46,708 bases of DNA from contig VGOG01000004.1 in NCBI GenBank assembly GCA_016875995.1, forward strand, positions 1 through 46,708. The letters are read 5' to 3'. The notes under the pieces are model-generated. The model saw only the letters and a list, made by a program, of their open reading frames with translations. It had not been told where the DNA came from and ran no database searches. The position numbers were made by a program, and so were the translations under genes. Origin of the DNA: Chloroflexota bacterium (GTDB taxonomy: Bacteria; Chloroflexota; Anaerolineae; VGOG01). Shown piece after piece: positions 35,727-46,475 of the stretch. The stretch's first letter is position 1; each line of letters starts with the position of its first letter.

Positions 35727-37268
35727 CTAATCGCGCCTCCGCGGCCGGTACTGGATGGCCTCTGCCAGATGTGCGGTCTCTATCCGCTCCGAGTCTGCCA
35801 GGTCGGCGATGGTGCGAGCCAGCTTCAGCACGCGGTGAAAAGCCCTGGCGCTCATCGAAAGCTGCTGCATGGCCGCCTTCAGCAAGCTGCGCCCCGCCTC
35901 GTCCAAGCGACAATACTCCCTCACCTCAGCCGGCCCCATGTCGGCGTTGCAACGTATGGCCGGTGTGCTCTGCCCACCCAGGCCAGCAAAGCGCCCCCGT
36001 TGCATTTCCCGCGCTTTCTCGACTCTGGCCCTGATGTCCTCAGATTTCTCCCCCAGCCGATCGTCGGTCAGCTTGTCGTACTCCACCCTGGGCACCTCGA
36101 TGTGGATGTCAACGCGGTCCAGCAGTGGCCCGGAGATGCGCTTCTGGTAGCGACTGACCATCGAGAGGGAGCAGGTACACTCCTTGACGGGATCGCCAAA
36201 ATAGCCACAGGGACAAGGATTCATAGCCGCAACCAGCATGAAGTTGGCGGGAAAAGTCAAAGACCCTTGAGCCCGGGAGATGGTCACGATGTGATCCTCC
36301 AGGGGTTGACGCAAAACCTCCAGGGTTCGCATGCCGAACTCGGGTAGTTCATCCAGGAAGAGGACACCACAGTGTGAGAGGCTAATCTCTCCGGGACGAG
36401 GCCATTGTCCTCCCCCCACCAGACCAGCGTGGCTGATGGTATGATGGGGAGCGCGGAAAGGCCGATGTTGAATCAGCGGGGTCTCCGGCGGCAGTGATCC
36501 GGCCACAGAGTAGATCTTGGTCACCTCGAGGCACTCATCCGTCGTCATCCGGGGCAGGATGGAAGGCATGGAGCGCGCCAGCAAGGTCTTGCCGGCACCC
36601 GGCGGCCCGGTCATGAGCACGTTATGGCCGCCGGCCGCCGCCACCTCCAGGGCCCGCTTCACGTGCTCCTGGCCCTTCACGTGGGAGAAATCCACCGCGT
36701 AGGGTGGGGGCTTGCCGGCGCTGAGGTCCAGGTGGCAGCAATACGGCTCGATGGAGCGCAGCCCCTGGAGGTGGCTGACGAGAGACGAGAGGTCCGTCAC
36801 GGGTATAACCTCTAGCCCCTGGATGAGGGCCGCTTCCGGCGCGTCCACTGCCGGCACGAAGACAGTGTGAAGGCCGCGCTCTTTGGCCAGTGCAGCTATG
36901 GGGAGGATGCCGGTGGTATGGCGAACGCTACCGTCGAGGGAGAGCTCACCGACGAAGAGGCCGTTCTCGACCCGGTCCGGCCAGGCCTGCTCAGAAGCCA
37001 GGAGGATGCCCACGGCGATGGGCAGGTCGTAGGCCGGGCCCTCTTTGCGCAGGTCGGCCGGGGCCAGGTTGACGGTAAGGCGTTTGTCGGGATAGATCAA
37101 CCCTGAGTTCTTTATGGCCGACCTGACCCTCTCCCGCGATTCCTGGACCGCCGCGTCGGGCAGACCGACGATGGTCAGGCTGGGCAGCCCACGCGAGGTG
37201 TCTACTTCTACTTCAACGATGGCTCCGTCCAGGCCGACCACGGCGCAACTGGTGACCTTGGCTAGCAT
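35727..37268 (-). CDS. YifB/ComM family Mg chelatase-like AAA+ ATPase
   Basis: A 513-residue ATPase: MLAKVTSCAVVGLDGAIVEV and the ChlI-like N-domain, then Walker A MTGPPGAGKT, Walker B LFLDELPEF, FMLVAAMNPCPCGYFGD and a C-terminal Mg-chelatase-like domain (FHRVLKLARTIADL). The ComM branch is a helicase that promotes branch migration in natural transformation. ATG at 37268 is chosen over the upstream frame, which has no family similarity. A GGGAG lies ten bases upstream. Confidence 0.92.
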   Translation of the reverse strand: MLAKVTSCAVVGLDGAIVEVEVDTSRGLPSLTIVGLPDAAVQESRERVRSAIKNSGLIYPDKRLTVNLAPADLRKEGPAYDLPIAVGILLASEQAWPDRVENGLFVGELSLDGSVRHTTGILPIAALAKERGLHTVFVPAVDAPEAALIQGLEVIPVTDLSSLVSHLQGLRSIEPYCCHLDLSAGKPPPYAVDFSHVKGQEHVKRALEVAAAGGHNVLMTGPPGAGKTLLARSMPSILPRMTTDECLEVTKIYSVAGSLPPETPLIQHRPFRAPHHTISHAGLVGGGQWPRPGEISLSHCGVLFLDELPEFGMRTLEVLRQPLEDHIVTISRAQGSLTFPANFMLVAAMNPCPCGYFGDPVKECTCSLSMVSRYQKRISGPLLDRVDIHIEVPRVEYDKLTDDRLGEKSEDIRARVEKAREMQRGRFAGLGGQSTPAIRCNADMGPAEVREYCRLDEAGRSLLKAAMQQLSMSARAFHRVLKLARTIADLADSERIETAHLAEAIQYRPRRRD

Positions 37269-37364
37269 TCCTTTTCTACTCCCGACATTATCCGCCCCCA
37301 GGTTTATCACGAAGTGAACCGAGCGGCAAGAACTCACTGGCCGATGTTCGCACGCCCATTGTTG

Positions 37365-39635
37365 CTAGCTTGTGGTGATGAGTGGCAGGTATATCTGCAT
37401 CAGCGTTGGCGGGTGCTCCGGCGTGGTTGTCGGCGTCGAGGTCGGCGTCGAGGTCGGCGTAGATGTCGGCGTAGATGTCGGTGTGCCGGTCAGATCCGGC
37501 GTGGCCGTTGGCGTGGGCGTCGGGGTGTTGGTTGTTGTCGGCGTGGCGGTTGGTGTGACCGTCGGTTCGTGGTCATCACCGCGAGGATAGCCGTCAGTCA
37601 GCGGGATGCCCTCGTAGCCCTTGGCCAAATCGCCGCTGCCGCTGGCTCTCTCCACCACCACCACGGCCGGCAGAAGCGGCCCGCTCCCCTCCACATCTGT
37701 GACCCACATCACCCCCGAGCCCATGAAGGCATCGGGCACGCTGCCCAGGTCGGCTAGCCTGACGTAGCTCACGTGGCTGGGTTCGATCGTCAAGGGCACA
37801 GTGGTTAACAGGCCATACCCACCGTAGATGTCCAGCGCGACGTGCAGTCTATTCTGGGCTGAGTTATTGCGAAAGGCGATCTCTGAGCTCCAGCCCTGAT
37901 CGTTCCTGACCAGGCGAGGCAGGGCGATGGCCTCTATTCCCTCCACTTGATCCTGCGGTATGGCATTGTAGCTCATCCCCTGTCCTGTTCTAGAGCTGAG
38001 CAGCTTTACCATAGCATAGATCGGCGCGCCGGGGATCTCATCTTTTGTCGGCGGCAGGATATGGCTTTGCGATGCGATCACCGCCGCGCCTATAAACTGA
38101 CCAGGCAGTGCATCGAAGGTCGGGACGTAGAAGGTCTCGGAGCCTTTGGCGCATATCCAATCACTCAGGGAGTGGACTGAGACTCCGTTGCCATCTAAGA
38201 AGCTTACTGTGACGAAGGTGGGCTGTCCCGTCTGAGTCAGGTTCTGCACCTGGATGGCGATGCTCCAGTCCTGGCTCAGGTAGATCAAGGGAGCAAAACT
38301 AACCAGAGAACTGCCAACCTCTTCCAACAATGGCAACTGATGGGTGAATAACATTCCATGGCCCCATTCGTCCACCACGATGCCCAGGGGCACGTTGGCC
38401 CTGATCGAGGCTGATCCCCGCCAGCCATCGCCCAGATTGTCGGGCACGCCCGTGCGATACGCTTCGCCTGGCGCTATATGCTCGATGTGTTGAGAACGCT
38501 CCGTCCGGCAGATGCCCTGCCCCTGGTAGTCTACCCATACCGAGGCACATATCACGCCTGAGTTCTGGATAATGAGCTCCGTGTCAGAGCCATCATAAGC
38601 CCTTTTGTTCAGCGGGGCAGAGTAAACGAACGTAAGGCCTGGCTCATCCAGTTCCTCTGAGATGCCGGTGTAGGCGCTGGAGACGGTTGTGCCACCATCG
38701 TCCGGTCCCACCCGATGGATTGTCACTGCCAAGGCCCCACCTCGAGCTTCAGCTTCCCACTGTCTTATCCAGGTCAGCCAGGCCGAGGAATCGCCTACCG
38801 CGGCCTGGGCCTCCTCGCATTTCGTAACTGATTGGTCCAGCGAGACCGGATAGACTATAGCCGCCATCGCCCCGGCGAGGACATCCCCCCTCACTGTCCA
38901 GGCGCTGCCGGGAGGGATGGAAGCGGAACAGAGGCGGGCTATGGGGCCGGGGTCGTTGAAGGGGCACATGTCGGAGAATTCCCCCCACAGGAACATTATG
39001 GCTCCGGTGGGCAGAAAGCCCACGTTCTGCACCTGGATCAGCGTCTCCCAGCCTTGCTCCGCCTGGATGATGGGCACCTGGAAGGGCACGCCCAGTTTAG
39101 GGGTCGGCGTAGGCGTGGGGGTCGGCGTGGCGGTTGGCGTATCTGTAGGTGTCGCCGTGGGGGTGGGCGTGTGGGTCGGCGTCGAGGTAGAGGTGGGCGT
39201 GCTCGTCGGTGTGGGGGTACTGGTAGGTGTACTTGTCGGGGTGCTCGTCGGGGTTGCTTCTACGAGCTTGATGGTCCAGCTTCCGACCGGGCACCGGGGG
39301 TCGTCGGCGTTCAGGGTGGCGACCCCCAGGACTCCTTTGAGGTAGACGGTGATGGGGACCATATCCCCATCGTACAGGGGGCCCGCTATAAAATTGGGCT
39401 CGATTCGTCCCTCGTGCCCAGATACCCACAGGCGAATATTAGTTGACTGGGTGTGTTCTTTCTCGTTGAACCTCAACCATCCTTCGAGCCGAACTTCCTC
39501 GCCAGTGACGGTGATTTCGCTGGGGAAGCCCACAAACTCCAACTCCCCAATCGAGGCCGTCACCATAGCCGTCCAGGCCCAGAGAAGGCCTAGAGCAACC
39601 ACTACTGTTACCGCTAGAACTTTATTCTTCGTCAT
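37365..39635 (-). CDS. Large secreted protein with two Thr/Pro linkers and YLPLI tail
   Basis: A 756-residue exported protein. A signal peptide spans ~1-28, followed by a small N-terminal beta domain (~30-125). Two Thr/Pro-rich linkers (~127-180 and ~687-745) border a central region in which segments such as W...IQVQNVG and WSIAIQVQNLTQ recur, suggesting repeated beta-sandwich domains. The C-terminus IYLPLITTS resembles that of the propeller protein at 5817. It is probably attached to the cell surface. No enzymatic motif was recognised. Confidence 0.7.
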   Translation of the reverse strand: MTKNKVLAVTVVVALGLLWAWTAMVTASIGELEFVGFPSEITVTGEEVRLEGWLRFNEKEHTQSTNIRLWVSGHEGRIEPNFIAGPLYDGDMVPITVYLKGVLGVATLNADDPRCPVGSWTIKLVEATPTSTPTSTPTSTPTPTSTPTSTSTPTHTPTPTATPTDTPTATPTPTPTPTPKLGVPFQVPIIQAEQGWETLIQVQNVGFLPTGAIMFLWGEFSDMCPFNDPGPIARLCSASIPPGSAWTVRGDVLAGAMAAIVYPVSLDQSVTKCEEAQAAVGDSSAWLTWIRQWEAEARGGALAVTIHRVGPDDGGTTVSSAYTGISEELDEPGLTFVYSAPLNKRAYDGSDTELIIQNSGVICASVWVDYQGQGICRTERSQHIEHIAPGEAYRTGVPDNLGDGWRGSASIRANVPLGIVVDEWGHGMLFTHQLPLLEEVGSSLVSFAPLIYLSQDWSIAIQVQNLTQTGQPTFVTVSFLDGNGVSVHSLSDWICAKGSETFYVPTFDALPGQFIGAAVIASQSHILPPTKDEIPGAPIYAMVKLLSSRTGQGMSYNAIPQDQVEGIEAIALPRLVRNDQGWSSEIAFRNNSAQNRLHVALDIYGGYGLLTTVPLTIEPSHVSYVRLADLGSVPDAFMGSGVMWVTDVEGSGPLLPAVVVVERASGSGDLAKGYEGIPLTDGYPRGDDHEPTVTPTATPTTTNTPTPTPTATPDLTGTPTSTPTSTPTSTPTSTPTTTPEHPPTLMQIYLPLITTS

Positions 39636-39687
39636 TCTTTGAACCTCCCATTCTCAGTGATCTTGGCGAGCCTTTACTATTTTTTAA

Positions 39688-39716
39688 ATTATATCACAGA
39701 GTGAATTTAAAAGCAA
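39688..39716 (-). promoter_or_regulatory. Promoter of the secreted-protein gene
   Basis: TTGCTT (39711-39716), 17-nt spacer, TATAAT (39688-39693), minus strand, about 50 nt before the ATG at 39635. Confidence 0.68.
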
Positions 39717-39750
39717 AGAGCCTTCTCCCAGCCTCCCCTCGAAGTAAAAC

Positions 39751-39779
39751 TTGACAAGCTTTCTGATGTAGGGTAATAT
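39751..39779 (+). promoter_or_regulatory. Promoter of the mutase locus
   Basis: TTGACA (39751-39756), 17-nt spacer, TAATAT (39774-39779), plus strand, 70 nt before mutA. Confidence 0.75.
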
Positions 39780-39849
39780 TCTACCGCATCCTTCTCATAG
39801 CTGGACTCAGAAACCCGGTTTCTCCACCAAAAGTCCGAATAGGAGGGAG

Positions 39850-41508
39850 ATGAGCAAAGACTTTTTTGACAGAGAGCGCTGGGAGCGCGAGATTCTCGAG
39901 CATGTTCTTCGACGCTATCCTGAGCGTCGGGACCGCTTTGAAACCAGTTCAGGCATCGAGGTTGAGCGAGTTTACACACCGAAGGAAGAGGAAATAGACT
40001 ACGTTGAGGATTTGGGTTTTCCAGGTCAATACCCTTTCACCCGCGGCGTGTATCCCACCATGTACCGTGGCCGTCTCTGGACGATGCGTCAATACGCAGG
40101 CTATGCCACCGCTGAGGAGTCCAACCGCCGCTATAAGTATCTTCTCTCTCAAGGTCAGACGGGCCTCTCCGTGGCCTTTGACCTGCCCACCCAGATCGGC
40201 TACGACTCAGATCATCCGCTGGTCGAAGGGGAGGTCGGAAAGGTCGGCGTGGCCATTGATTCCCTGGATGATGTGGAAGTCCTCTTTGAAGGCATCCCCC
40301 TCGATAAAGTCAGCACCTCCATGACCATCAACGCCCCGGCAGCCATCCTCCTCGCTATGTACATCGCGGTGGCCAAAAAGCAAGGGGTAGATCCCAAGGC
40401 ATTGCAGGGCACTATCCAGAACGATATCCTGAAAGAATACGTAGCTCGTGGGACCTACATCTTTCCACCCCAACCATCCATGCGCCTTATCACCGATATA
40501 TTCGCTTACTGCAAAGAAAACCTCCCTCGCTGGAACACCATCTCCATCTCCGGTTATCACATCCGCGAGGCTGGAGCGACGGCCGTGCAGGAGGTGGCCT
40601 TCACCCTGGCTAACGCCATCGCCTACGTGGAGGCAGCCGTCCAAGCTGGCCTGGACGTGGACGAGTTTGCCGACCGGATTTCCTTTTTCTTTAACTCCCA
40701 TAACGATTTTCTGGAGGAGGCGGCCAAGTTTAGAGCAGCTCGCCGGCTGTGGGCCAGGATCATGAAGGAACGGTTCGGAGCACGCGCGCCCCACTCTTGG
40801 ATGTTGCGCTTTCACACCCAGACGGCGGGTTGCACCCTGACCGCTCAGCAGCCCGATAACAACGTGGTGCGAGTGACCCTCCAGGCCCTGGCTGCTGTGC
40901 TGGGCGGCACCCAATCGTTGCACACCAACTCCCGCGACGAGGCGCTATCGCTGCCCACAGAGAAATCGGTGCAGATCGCTCTCAGGACCCAGCAGATCAT
41001 CGCCCACGAGAGCGGGGTGGCCAACACTATGGATCCCCTGGCCGGCAGCTACTACGTTGAGGCACTGACCACCGAAATCGAGCAGAGGGCCCAGGAATAC
41101 ATCGAGAAAATTGACACGCTAGGTGGAGCGCTGGTGGCTATTGAGCGGGGTTTCATGCAGCGAGAGATCCAGGAGAGCGCCTACCGCTACCAGCGAGCCG
41201 TGGAGCGAGGAGAGCAGATCGTGGTGGGCGTCAACGAGTTCGTGGTGGAAGAGGAAACCACCTTGCGACGGTTGAAGGTTGACCCTGCGGTACGGGAGCG
41301 GCAGATCGAGCGGCTCCAGGCCCTCAAGGAGCGGCGCGACGGCGACAAAGTGCAGACCTTGCTGACTCGATTGAGGGAGATGGCGCAAGGCGAAGAGAAT
41401 CTGCTGCCCATCATCCTGGAGTGCGTAGAAGCTTACGCCACTTTGGGTGAAATCTGTGGCGTGCTGCGAGAGGTATTCGGCGAGTACAAACCCTCGCTGG
41501 CGCTATAG
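39850..41508 (+). CDS. mutA: Methylmalonyl-CoA mutase large subunit (substrate-binding)
   Basis: TIM-barrel catalytic subunit without a B12 domain, 552 residues; it works with a separate B12-binding subunit, interconverting succinyl-CoA and methylmalonyl-CoA. [35 protein letters not shown] and [15 protein letters not shown] are family motifs. At the substrate-specificity positions it has Tyr82 (TMRQYAGY) and Arg200 ([11 protein letters not shown]), matching Tyr89/Arg207 of true methylmalonyl-CoA mutase. AGGAGG lies just before the ATG. The stop is followed one base later by the MITE-like element. Confidence 0.92.
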   Translation: MSKDFFDRERWEREILEHVLRRYPERRDRFETSSGIEVERVYTPKEEEIDYVEDLGFPGQYPFTRGVYPTMYRGRLWTMRQYAGYATAEESNRRYKYLLSQGQTGLSVAFDLPTQIGYDSDHPLVEGEVGKVGVAIDSLDDVEVLFEGIPLDKVSTSMTINAPAAILLAMYIAVAKKQGVDPKALQGTIQNDILKEYVARGTYIFPPQPSMRLITDIFAYCKENLPRWNTISISGYHIREAGATAVQEVAFTLANAIAYVEAAVQAGLDVDEFADRISFFFNSHNDFLEEAAKFRAARRLWARIMKERFGARAPHSWMLRFHTQTAGCTLTAQQPDNNVVRVTLQALAAVLGGTQSLHTNSRDEALSLPTEKSVQIALRTQQIIAHESGVANTMDPLAGSYYVEALTTEIEQRAQEYIEKIDTLGGALVAIERGFMQREIQESAYRYQRAVERGEQIVVGVNEFVVEEETTLRRLKVDPAVRERQIERLQALKERRDGDKVQTLLTRLREMAQGEENLLPIILECVEAYATLGEICGVLREVFGEYKPSLAL

Positions 41509-41509
41509 G

Positions 41510-41603
41510 CTAGTTCTTGGTGCAAAACTAGCTGGCCGGGCTCCCACGCCCGGCCATTCGGCGGCGTGGGAGCCGCCTCTGCTGAGTTTTGCACCAGAAA
41601 CAG
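41510..41603. mobile_element. 94-bp palindromic MITE-like element, second copy
   Basis: Same element as 34333-34427, reversed in the window but in the same orientation relative to the upstream gene: GGCTAGTTCTTG follows the gene end in both. The terminal repeats here (41510-41529 and 41585-41603) pair better than in copy one. Confidence 0.85.
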
Positions 41604-41700
41604 GCTGGTGCTTGGTGAATGTGGCTGACTGCAATCTGTATACATTTTACACTTGCCATTGCGAGTTTTCCATGGCGAATCACGCCATCCGTAGGGGGCA

Positions 41701-41784
41701 GAAACTTGGGCAAGGTTCGTAGTGACGGCTTTAGCCGTTGTTTGGCGGCAGAGCGACTAAAGTCGCCACTACGAACCAAGTTTC
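41701..41784. repeat. Palindromic repeat with TTCGTAGTG...CACTACGAA arms
   Basis: Left arm 41701-41737 (GAAACTTGG..., TTCGTAGTGACGGCTTTAG) and right arm 41754-41784 (CTAAAGTCGCCACTACGAA..., CCAAGTTTC) pair except for a four-base insertion. REP/MITE-like element. Confidence 0.75.
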
Positions 41785-41982
41785 TGAGTAGCGGAGCGAG
41801 GCAATCTCCAGGCGAATTGCCCTCAACAGCGGAGATTCTTCGTCGCTCCACTCCTCGCAATGCCATTGATGCCAATATTATAATATCGTTAAGCTAATGT
41901 TGACTACAATTTGCATATATAACCACCTGATGTGAGGGAGGTGTACTCCCGAACGAGGGCTCGGAGTGCAACTCCTCGCCAT

Positions 41983-42005
41983 CAATTGGTTCACTTCACC
42001 AATTG
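41983..42005. promoter_or_regulatory. Inverted repeat, candidate operator of the winged-helix regulator
   Basis: CAATTGGT (41983-41990), seven bases, ACCAATTG (41998-42005): a perfect 8-bp dyad 21 nt before the start codon and just before TATATAAC and the GGAGGTG ribosome binding site. Confidence 0.5.
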
Positions 42006-42026
42006 CATATATAACGGAGGTGTACC

Positions 42027-42683
42027 ATGTTGAAAGAGCTCTTTTCCTCATCGGCACGGGTTCAAATCCTGAGCCTCTTGTTATTGAACCCCGACACGAA
42101 GTTCTATCAGCGGGAGATCGAGACGATAACCGGCCTGGTCATCCGCTCCATCCAGCGGGAAACCGAGAATCTGGAAGCTCTGGGAGTGATTCACAAGTCC
42201 ACCGAGGCCAACAAGGTATACTTTCAGGGCAACCGTAGCCACGGCCTGTTCCCAGAGCTGAGAAGGATGCTCCTCAAGGCGGTCGGCCTGAAGGTTGTCC
42301 GGGGGGATCCAGGACAGGCTGACCAGCGGGTCGAAGTCGCCTTTGTCCATGGCCCCGTTGCTGCCGGACAGGAAAAGCCAACCGATCCCATACCTATCTT
42401 TGTAGTGGGAGACGTCTCCAAGCAAGAGCTTCGAGCCAGGGCCGAGGAGGTTCAAGACTCCATCGGAAGGGAGATCACCTGCTACGTCCGCACCCCCCAG
42501 AGCTTCCGCAGCAAGGTTCAACTGGGCTACGGTGTGGTGGCCAATGTGTTGGCTGAGTCGAAGCTGTTTCTGATTGGGGATAAGAGGACGTTGCGCTCGC
42601 TGGCTACCGGGGCATGGGAGCGAAAGGTGCCCCTCAAGCGCGAGCGCGCCGCTGAAGTATTCGAGTGGTGGAACATTCCCTGA
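42027..42683 (+). CDS. Winged-helix regulator with degenerate nucleotidyltransferase domain
   Basis: A 218-residue protein. Residues ~1-70 form a winged helix (SSARVQILSLLLLNPDTKFY and an ETITGLVIRSIQRETENLEALG recognition part). Residues ~100-200 resemble a MNT-type nucleotidyltransferase, but the G-S motif is changed (FVHGPVAAGQ) and the expected DxD is PIP, that is, both catalytic Asp are Pro. It should bind DNA but not transfer nucleotides. The neighbouring mutase genes suggest that it controls them; a dyad upstream could be its operator. GGAGGTG precedes the ATG. Confidence 0.7.
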   Translation: MLKELFSSSARVQILSLLLLNPDTKFYQREIETITGLVIRSIQRETENLEALGVIHKSTEANKVYFQGNRSHGLFPELRRMLLKAVGLKVVRGDPGQADQRVEVAFVHGPVAAGQEKPTDPIPIFVVGDVSKQELRARAEEVQDSIGREITCYVRTPQSFRSKVQLGYGVVANVLAESKLFLIGDKRTLRSLATGAWERKVPLKRERAAEVFEWWNIP

Positions 42684-42694
42684 GAGGTGAAACC

Positions 42695-43093
42695 ATGATC
42701 AAAAAGATAGATCACATCGCCATCGCCGTGCACAGCATCGAGGAGGCTCTGCAGACTTATGAGGGAGCCCTGGGGCTAGAATTGACCGACGTCAAAGAAG
42801 TGCCAGAGCGAGGGGTAAAGGCTGCCTTCTTGCCTGTGGGCGCGAGCGAAATCGAGCTGGTAGAGCCGATCACCGCCGATAGCAGCATTGCCAAGTTCCT
42901 GGAGAAGCGGGGCGAGGGGTTGCACCATGTCTGCTTCGAGGTAGAGGACATCGAGGCCGCGCTGCAGGACTTGGCGGCCAAGGAAGTCCAACTCATTGAC
43001 ACGCAGCCGCGTCAGGGAGCGCACGGCCGAGTAGCCTTCATCCATCCCAAAAGCACCCACGGTGTGCTCATGGAGCTGATCGAGAAGCACTGA
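42695..43093 (+). CDS. mce: Methylmalonyl-CoA epimerase
   Basis: VOC-fold metalloenzyme of 132 residues that epimerises (2R)- and (2S)-methylmalonyl-CoA, feeding the mutase. KKIDHIAIAVHSIEEAL supplies the first metal His; GLHHVCFEVEDIEAAL and VLMELIEKH supply later ligands. ATG at 42695 follows GAGAGGTG. It lies 11 nt after the regulator and 16 nt before cobO, so it is co-transcribed. Confidence 0.93.
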   Translation: MIKKIDHIAIAVHSIEEALQTYEGALGLELTDVKEVPERGVKAAFLPVGASEIELVEPITADSSIAKFLEKRGEGLHHVCFEVEDIEAALQDLAAKEVQLIDTQPRQGAHGRVAFIHPKSTHGVLMELIEKH

Positions 43094-43109
43094 TCAAAAG
43101 GAGAATCTC

Positions 43110-43637
43110 ATGACTTTAGAACGCGGACTCATCCAGGTCTACACCGGGCCTGGCAAGGGCAAGACCACCGCTGCCTTAGGATTAGCCCTGCGGGCAGCAG
43201 GGCAAGGGCTCAAAGTCTACATCATCCAGTTCATGAAAGGCTGGCCCGATTACGGTGAGCTGGTCAGTGTAGAGAAGCTGCCCAACATCACCTTGCGTCA
43301 GTTTGGCCGCCCCGAATTCGTGGACAAAAACAACCCCGACCCTGAGGACATCCGTCAGGCTCACCAGGCCCTGGATCACGCCCGCCAGATCATCACCGGC
43401 GGTCAGCATGACATCGTGATCCTCGACGAGATCAACGTGGCGCTGGACTTCGGCCTCATCAGCCTGGCCGAAGTGCTGGGCCTGCTCGATGCTAAGCCGA
43501 GGAAGGTGGAGTTGGTGCTCACCGGCCGCCATGCTCATCCCGAGGTGGTCAAGCGGGCCGACCTGGTGACGGAGATGCTGGACATCAAGCATCCGTATGC
43601 GGAGGGGGTAACGGGGCGGCGGGGGATTGAATACTGA
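43110..43637 (+). CDS. cobO: Cob(I)yrinic acid a,c-diamide adenosyltransferase CobO/BtuR
   Basis: ATP:corrinoid adenosyltransferase, 175 residues, which makes the adenosylcobalamin that the mutases need. P-loop VYTGPGKGKTTAALG near residue 13, YIIQFMKGWPDYGE, DIVILDEINVALDFGLI and LTGRHAHPEVVKRADLVTEM are the family motifs. AAGGAG precedes the ATG. Its position between mce and the second mutase subunit links B12 supply with use. Confidence 0.95.
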   Translation: MTLERGLIQVYTGPGKGKTTAALGLALRAAGQGLKVYIIQFMKGWPDYGELVSVEKLPNITLRQFGRPEFVDKNNPDPEDIRQAHQALDHARQIITGGQHDIVILDEINVALDFGLISLAEVLGLLDAKPRKVELVLTGRHAHPEVVKRADLVTEMLDIKHPYAEGVTGRRGIEY

Positions 43638-43674
43638 AGCCCAAACAAGGGCACATCGTTCAGGAGGTGGTAGC

Positions 43675-43785
43675 ATGGATACAGCGTTAGACACGACCAT
43701 TGTTGTGTCTAAAGAAGCGGTGGATGGTATGCAGACTATGCAACGCAAGTTAGAGGAAATTGTATTGGAGAACGAACTGATCTGA
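43675..43785 (+). CDS. Small ORF of 36 residues between cobO and the second mutase
   Basis: [20 protein letters not shown] and a further 16 residues, ending ENELI. The start has an excellent AGGAGGTGG, and the stop lies 13 nt before the next ATG. The central [16 protein letters not shown] and the following helical part look antitoxin- or ribbon-helix-helix-like, but I recognise no family. It may be a real small protein or a coupling leader. Confidence 0.5.
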   Translation: MDTALDTTIVVSKEAVDGMQTMQRKLEEIVLENELI

Positions 43786-43798
43786 CGTGAGGTGCCAA

Positions 43799-45478
<1,680 letters not shown>

Positions 45479-45502
45479 GCCAGGAGAAGCAACCCCGTAC
45501 CC

Positions 45503-45525
45503 TGCGTGCCCTGAGGTTGGCGTTT
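45503..45525. repeat. Direct repeat, left copy, flanking the toxin-antitoxin pair
   Basis: TGCGTGCCCTGAGG, T, TGGCGTTT. One mismatch to 46476-46498. Similarity extends a few bases beyond on both sides (CCCT...; TTTGT). Confidence 0.8.
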
Positions 45526-45556
45526 TGTACCCGCTTACGGCAAGCGTGAATTGCAT

Positions 45557-45585
45557 TTGTGTCTTTTGGCTCGTTGGTGTATACT
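45557..45585 (+). promoter_or_regulatory. Promoter of the TumE-like pair
   Basis: TTGTGT (45557-45562), 17-nt spacer, TATACT (45580-45585), about 50 nt before the antitoxin-like ATG. It suggests that the pair has its own transcription. Confidence 0.5.
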
Positions 45586-45636
45586 GAATATGATGCGGCA
45601 TCAAAATCGCGTCAGGCCAAAAAGTGGAGGTGCACT

Positions 45637-45945
45637 ATGGATAGAGAAACGATCACGGCCGAAAGCCTGTTAAGGGACATCTATGAAGCAGAATCTGCTC
45701 TACGCTGGTTTGAGCAGAAATACGGCTTGCTTTCTGAGACCTTTTATCGTGTCTATCAGCAAGGGCAACTGCGCGATGAAGACCCGGATGAAATCCGGGA
45801 GTATATGGAATGGTCTGGCTGGTATGAGATCTGCCAGGACCGTCGCCAGCGTTATGCACAGGCGGTAGAGCAACGTTTAAGAAAACTCGACGCGCCTGCT
45901 TCGTTGTTGGACTTGCACATTAGTCAATTGCGCGTACCGGCCTAA
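45637..45945 (+). CDS. Probable antitoxin upstream of the TumE-like toxin
   Basis: A 102-residue, largely helical, charged protein (ESLLRDIYEAESALRWFEQK, then ETFYRVYQQGQLRDEDPDEI). No named family recognised. ATG at 45637 follows GGAGGTG, and the stop is 2 nt before the next ATG. The pairing with a DUF6516/TumE-like gene suggests the antitoxin role. Confidence 0.55.
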   Translation: MDRETITAESLLRDIYEAESALRWFEQKYGLLSETFYRVYQQGQLRDEDPDEIREYMEWSGWYEICQDRRQRYAQAVEQRLRKLDAPASLLDLHISQLRVPA

Positions 45946-45947
45946 CC

Positions 45948-46367
45948 ATGTCAGATGCTCTGAACACTTACGGAGACTATGCCCGGCTGATTTTCTTCCT
46001 GCTGGCTGATCGTGCTACCATTGAGAGTCATACCGTAGCCGTATACACCACCAGCCAGACCATAGGAATCACGCGGGGGGACGTCGTGTTTCGCTCTGGG
46101 CACATGCTGCGCGTGTTTGAGCAAGTTGACTTTGTTGCTCATCGCATCGTCAGATATTCTTATGAACTTACGTATGAAGGTGAGCCGGTGTGGTGGTATG
46201 ACTCGATGCCCCATCCAGATGTACCAGAGTTGCAGAGTACCCATCCCCATCACAAGCATATTCCACCCGATGTCAAACACCACCGTATTCCTGCCCCGGA
46301 CATGAGTTTTACCCGTCCCAATCTTCCCGTACTGATTCGGGAGATTGAAGCACTGTTGAAGCATTGA
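45948..46367 (+). CDS. TumE/DUF6516-family toxin-like protein
   Basis: A 139-residue protein with VAHRIVRYSYELTYEGEPVWWYDS, HPHHKHIPPDVKHHRIPAPD and SFTRPNLPVLIREIEALL, which fit the TumE/DUF6516 toxin family as I remember it. A His-rich conserved stretch may be catalytic. It overlaps no gene; the partner antitoxin ends 2 nt before. The pair lies between direct repeats and separates the second mutase gene from its B12-binding subunit. Confidence 0.7.
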   Translation: MSDALNTYGDYARLIFFLLADRATIESHTVAVYTTSQTIGITRGDVVFRSGHMLRVFEQVDFVAHRIVRYSYELTYEGEPVWWYDSMPHPDVPELQSTHPHHKHIPPDVKHHRIPAPDMSFTRPNLPVLIREIEALLKH

Positions 46368-46475
46368 CGTGACTCAACGAAACTTGGCCGCTGGGTGCGA
46401 AGGTGCCCTTGATGGTTGCTCAGGCCAACGAAGCAAACACCGCCACCGCTGAGACGCCAGCCAAGTCCGCGCCCT

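Larger units (their letters stand above)
41604..42026 (+). other. Repeat-rich intergenic region and leader of the regulator gene
   Basis: No gene was found. The region holds a large palindrome (41701-41784), a stretch near 41830-41865 (GGAGATTCTTCGTCGCTCC...) of a type that looks interspersed, and a leader with small hairpins (GGGAG...CTCCC near 41935-41950, GGAGT...ACTCC near 41963-41975). Two AATT(T)GCATATATAAC copies lie at about 41908 and 42000. A promoter is likely near one of the TATATAA stretches but could not be fixed. Confidence 0.5.

Noticed and set aside
37372-37590. Val/Gly-rich plus-strand frame near the end of the secreted protein
   Set aside because: Same artefact as above, opposite a Thr/Pro linker.
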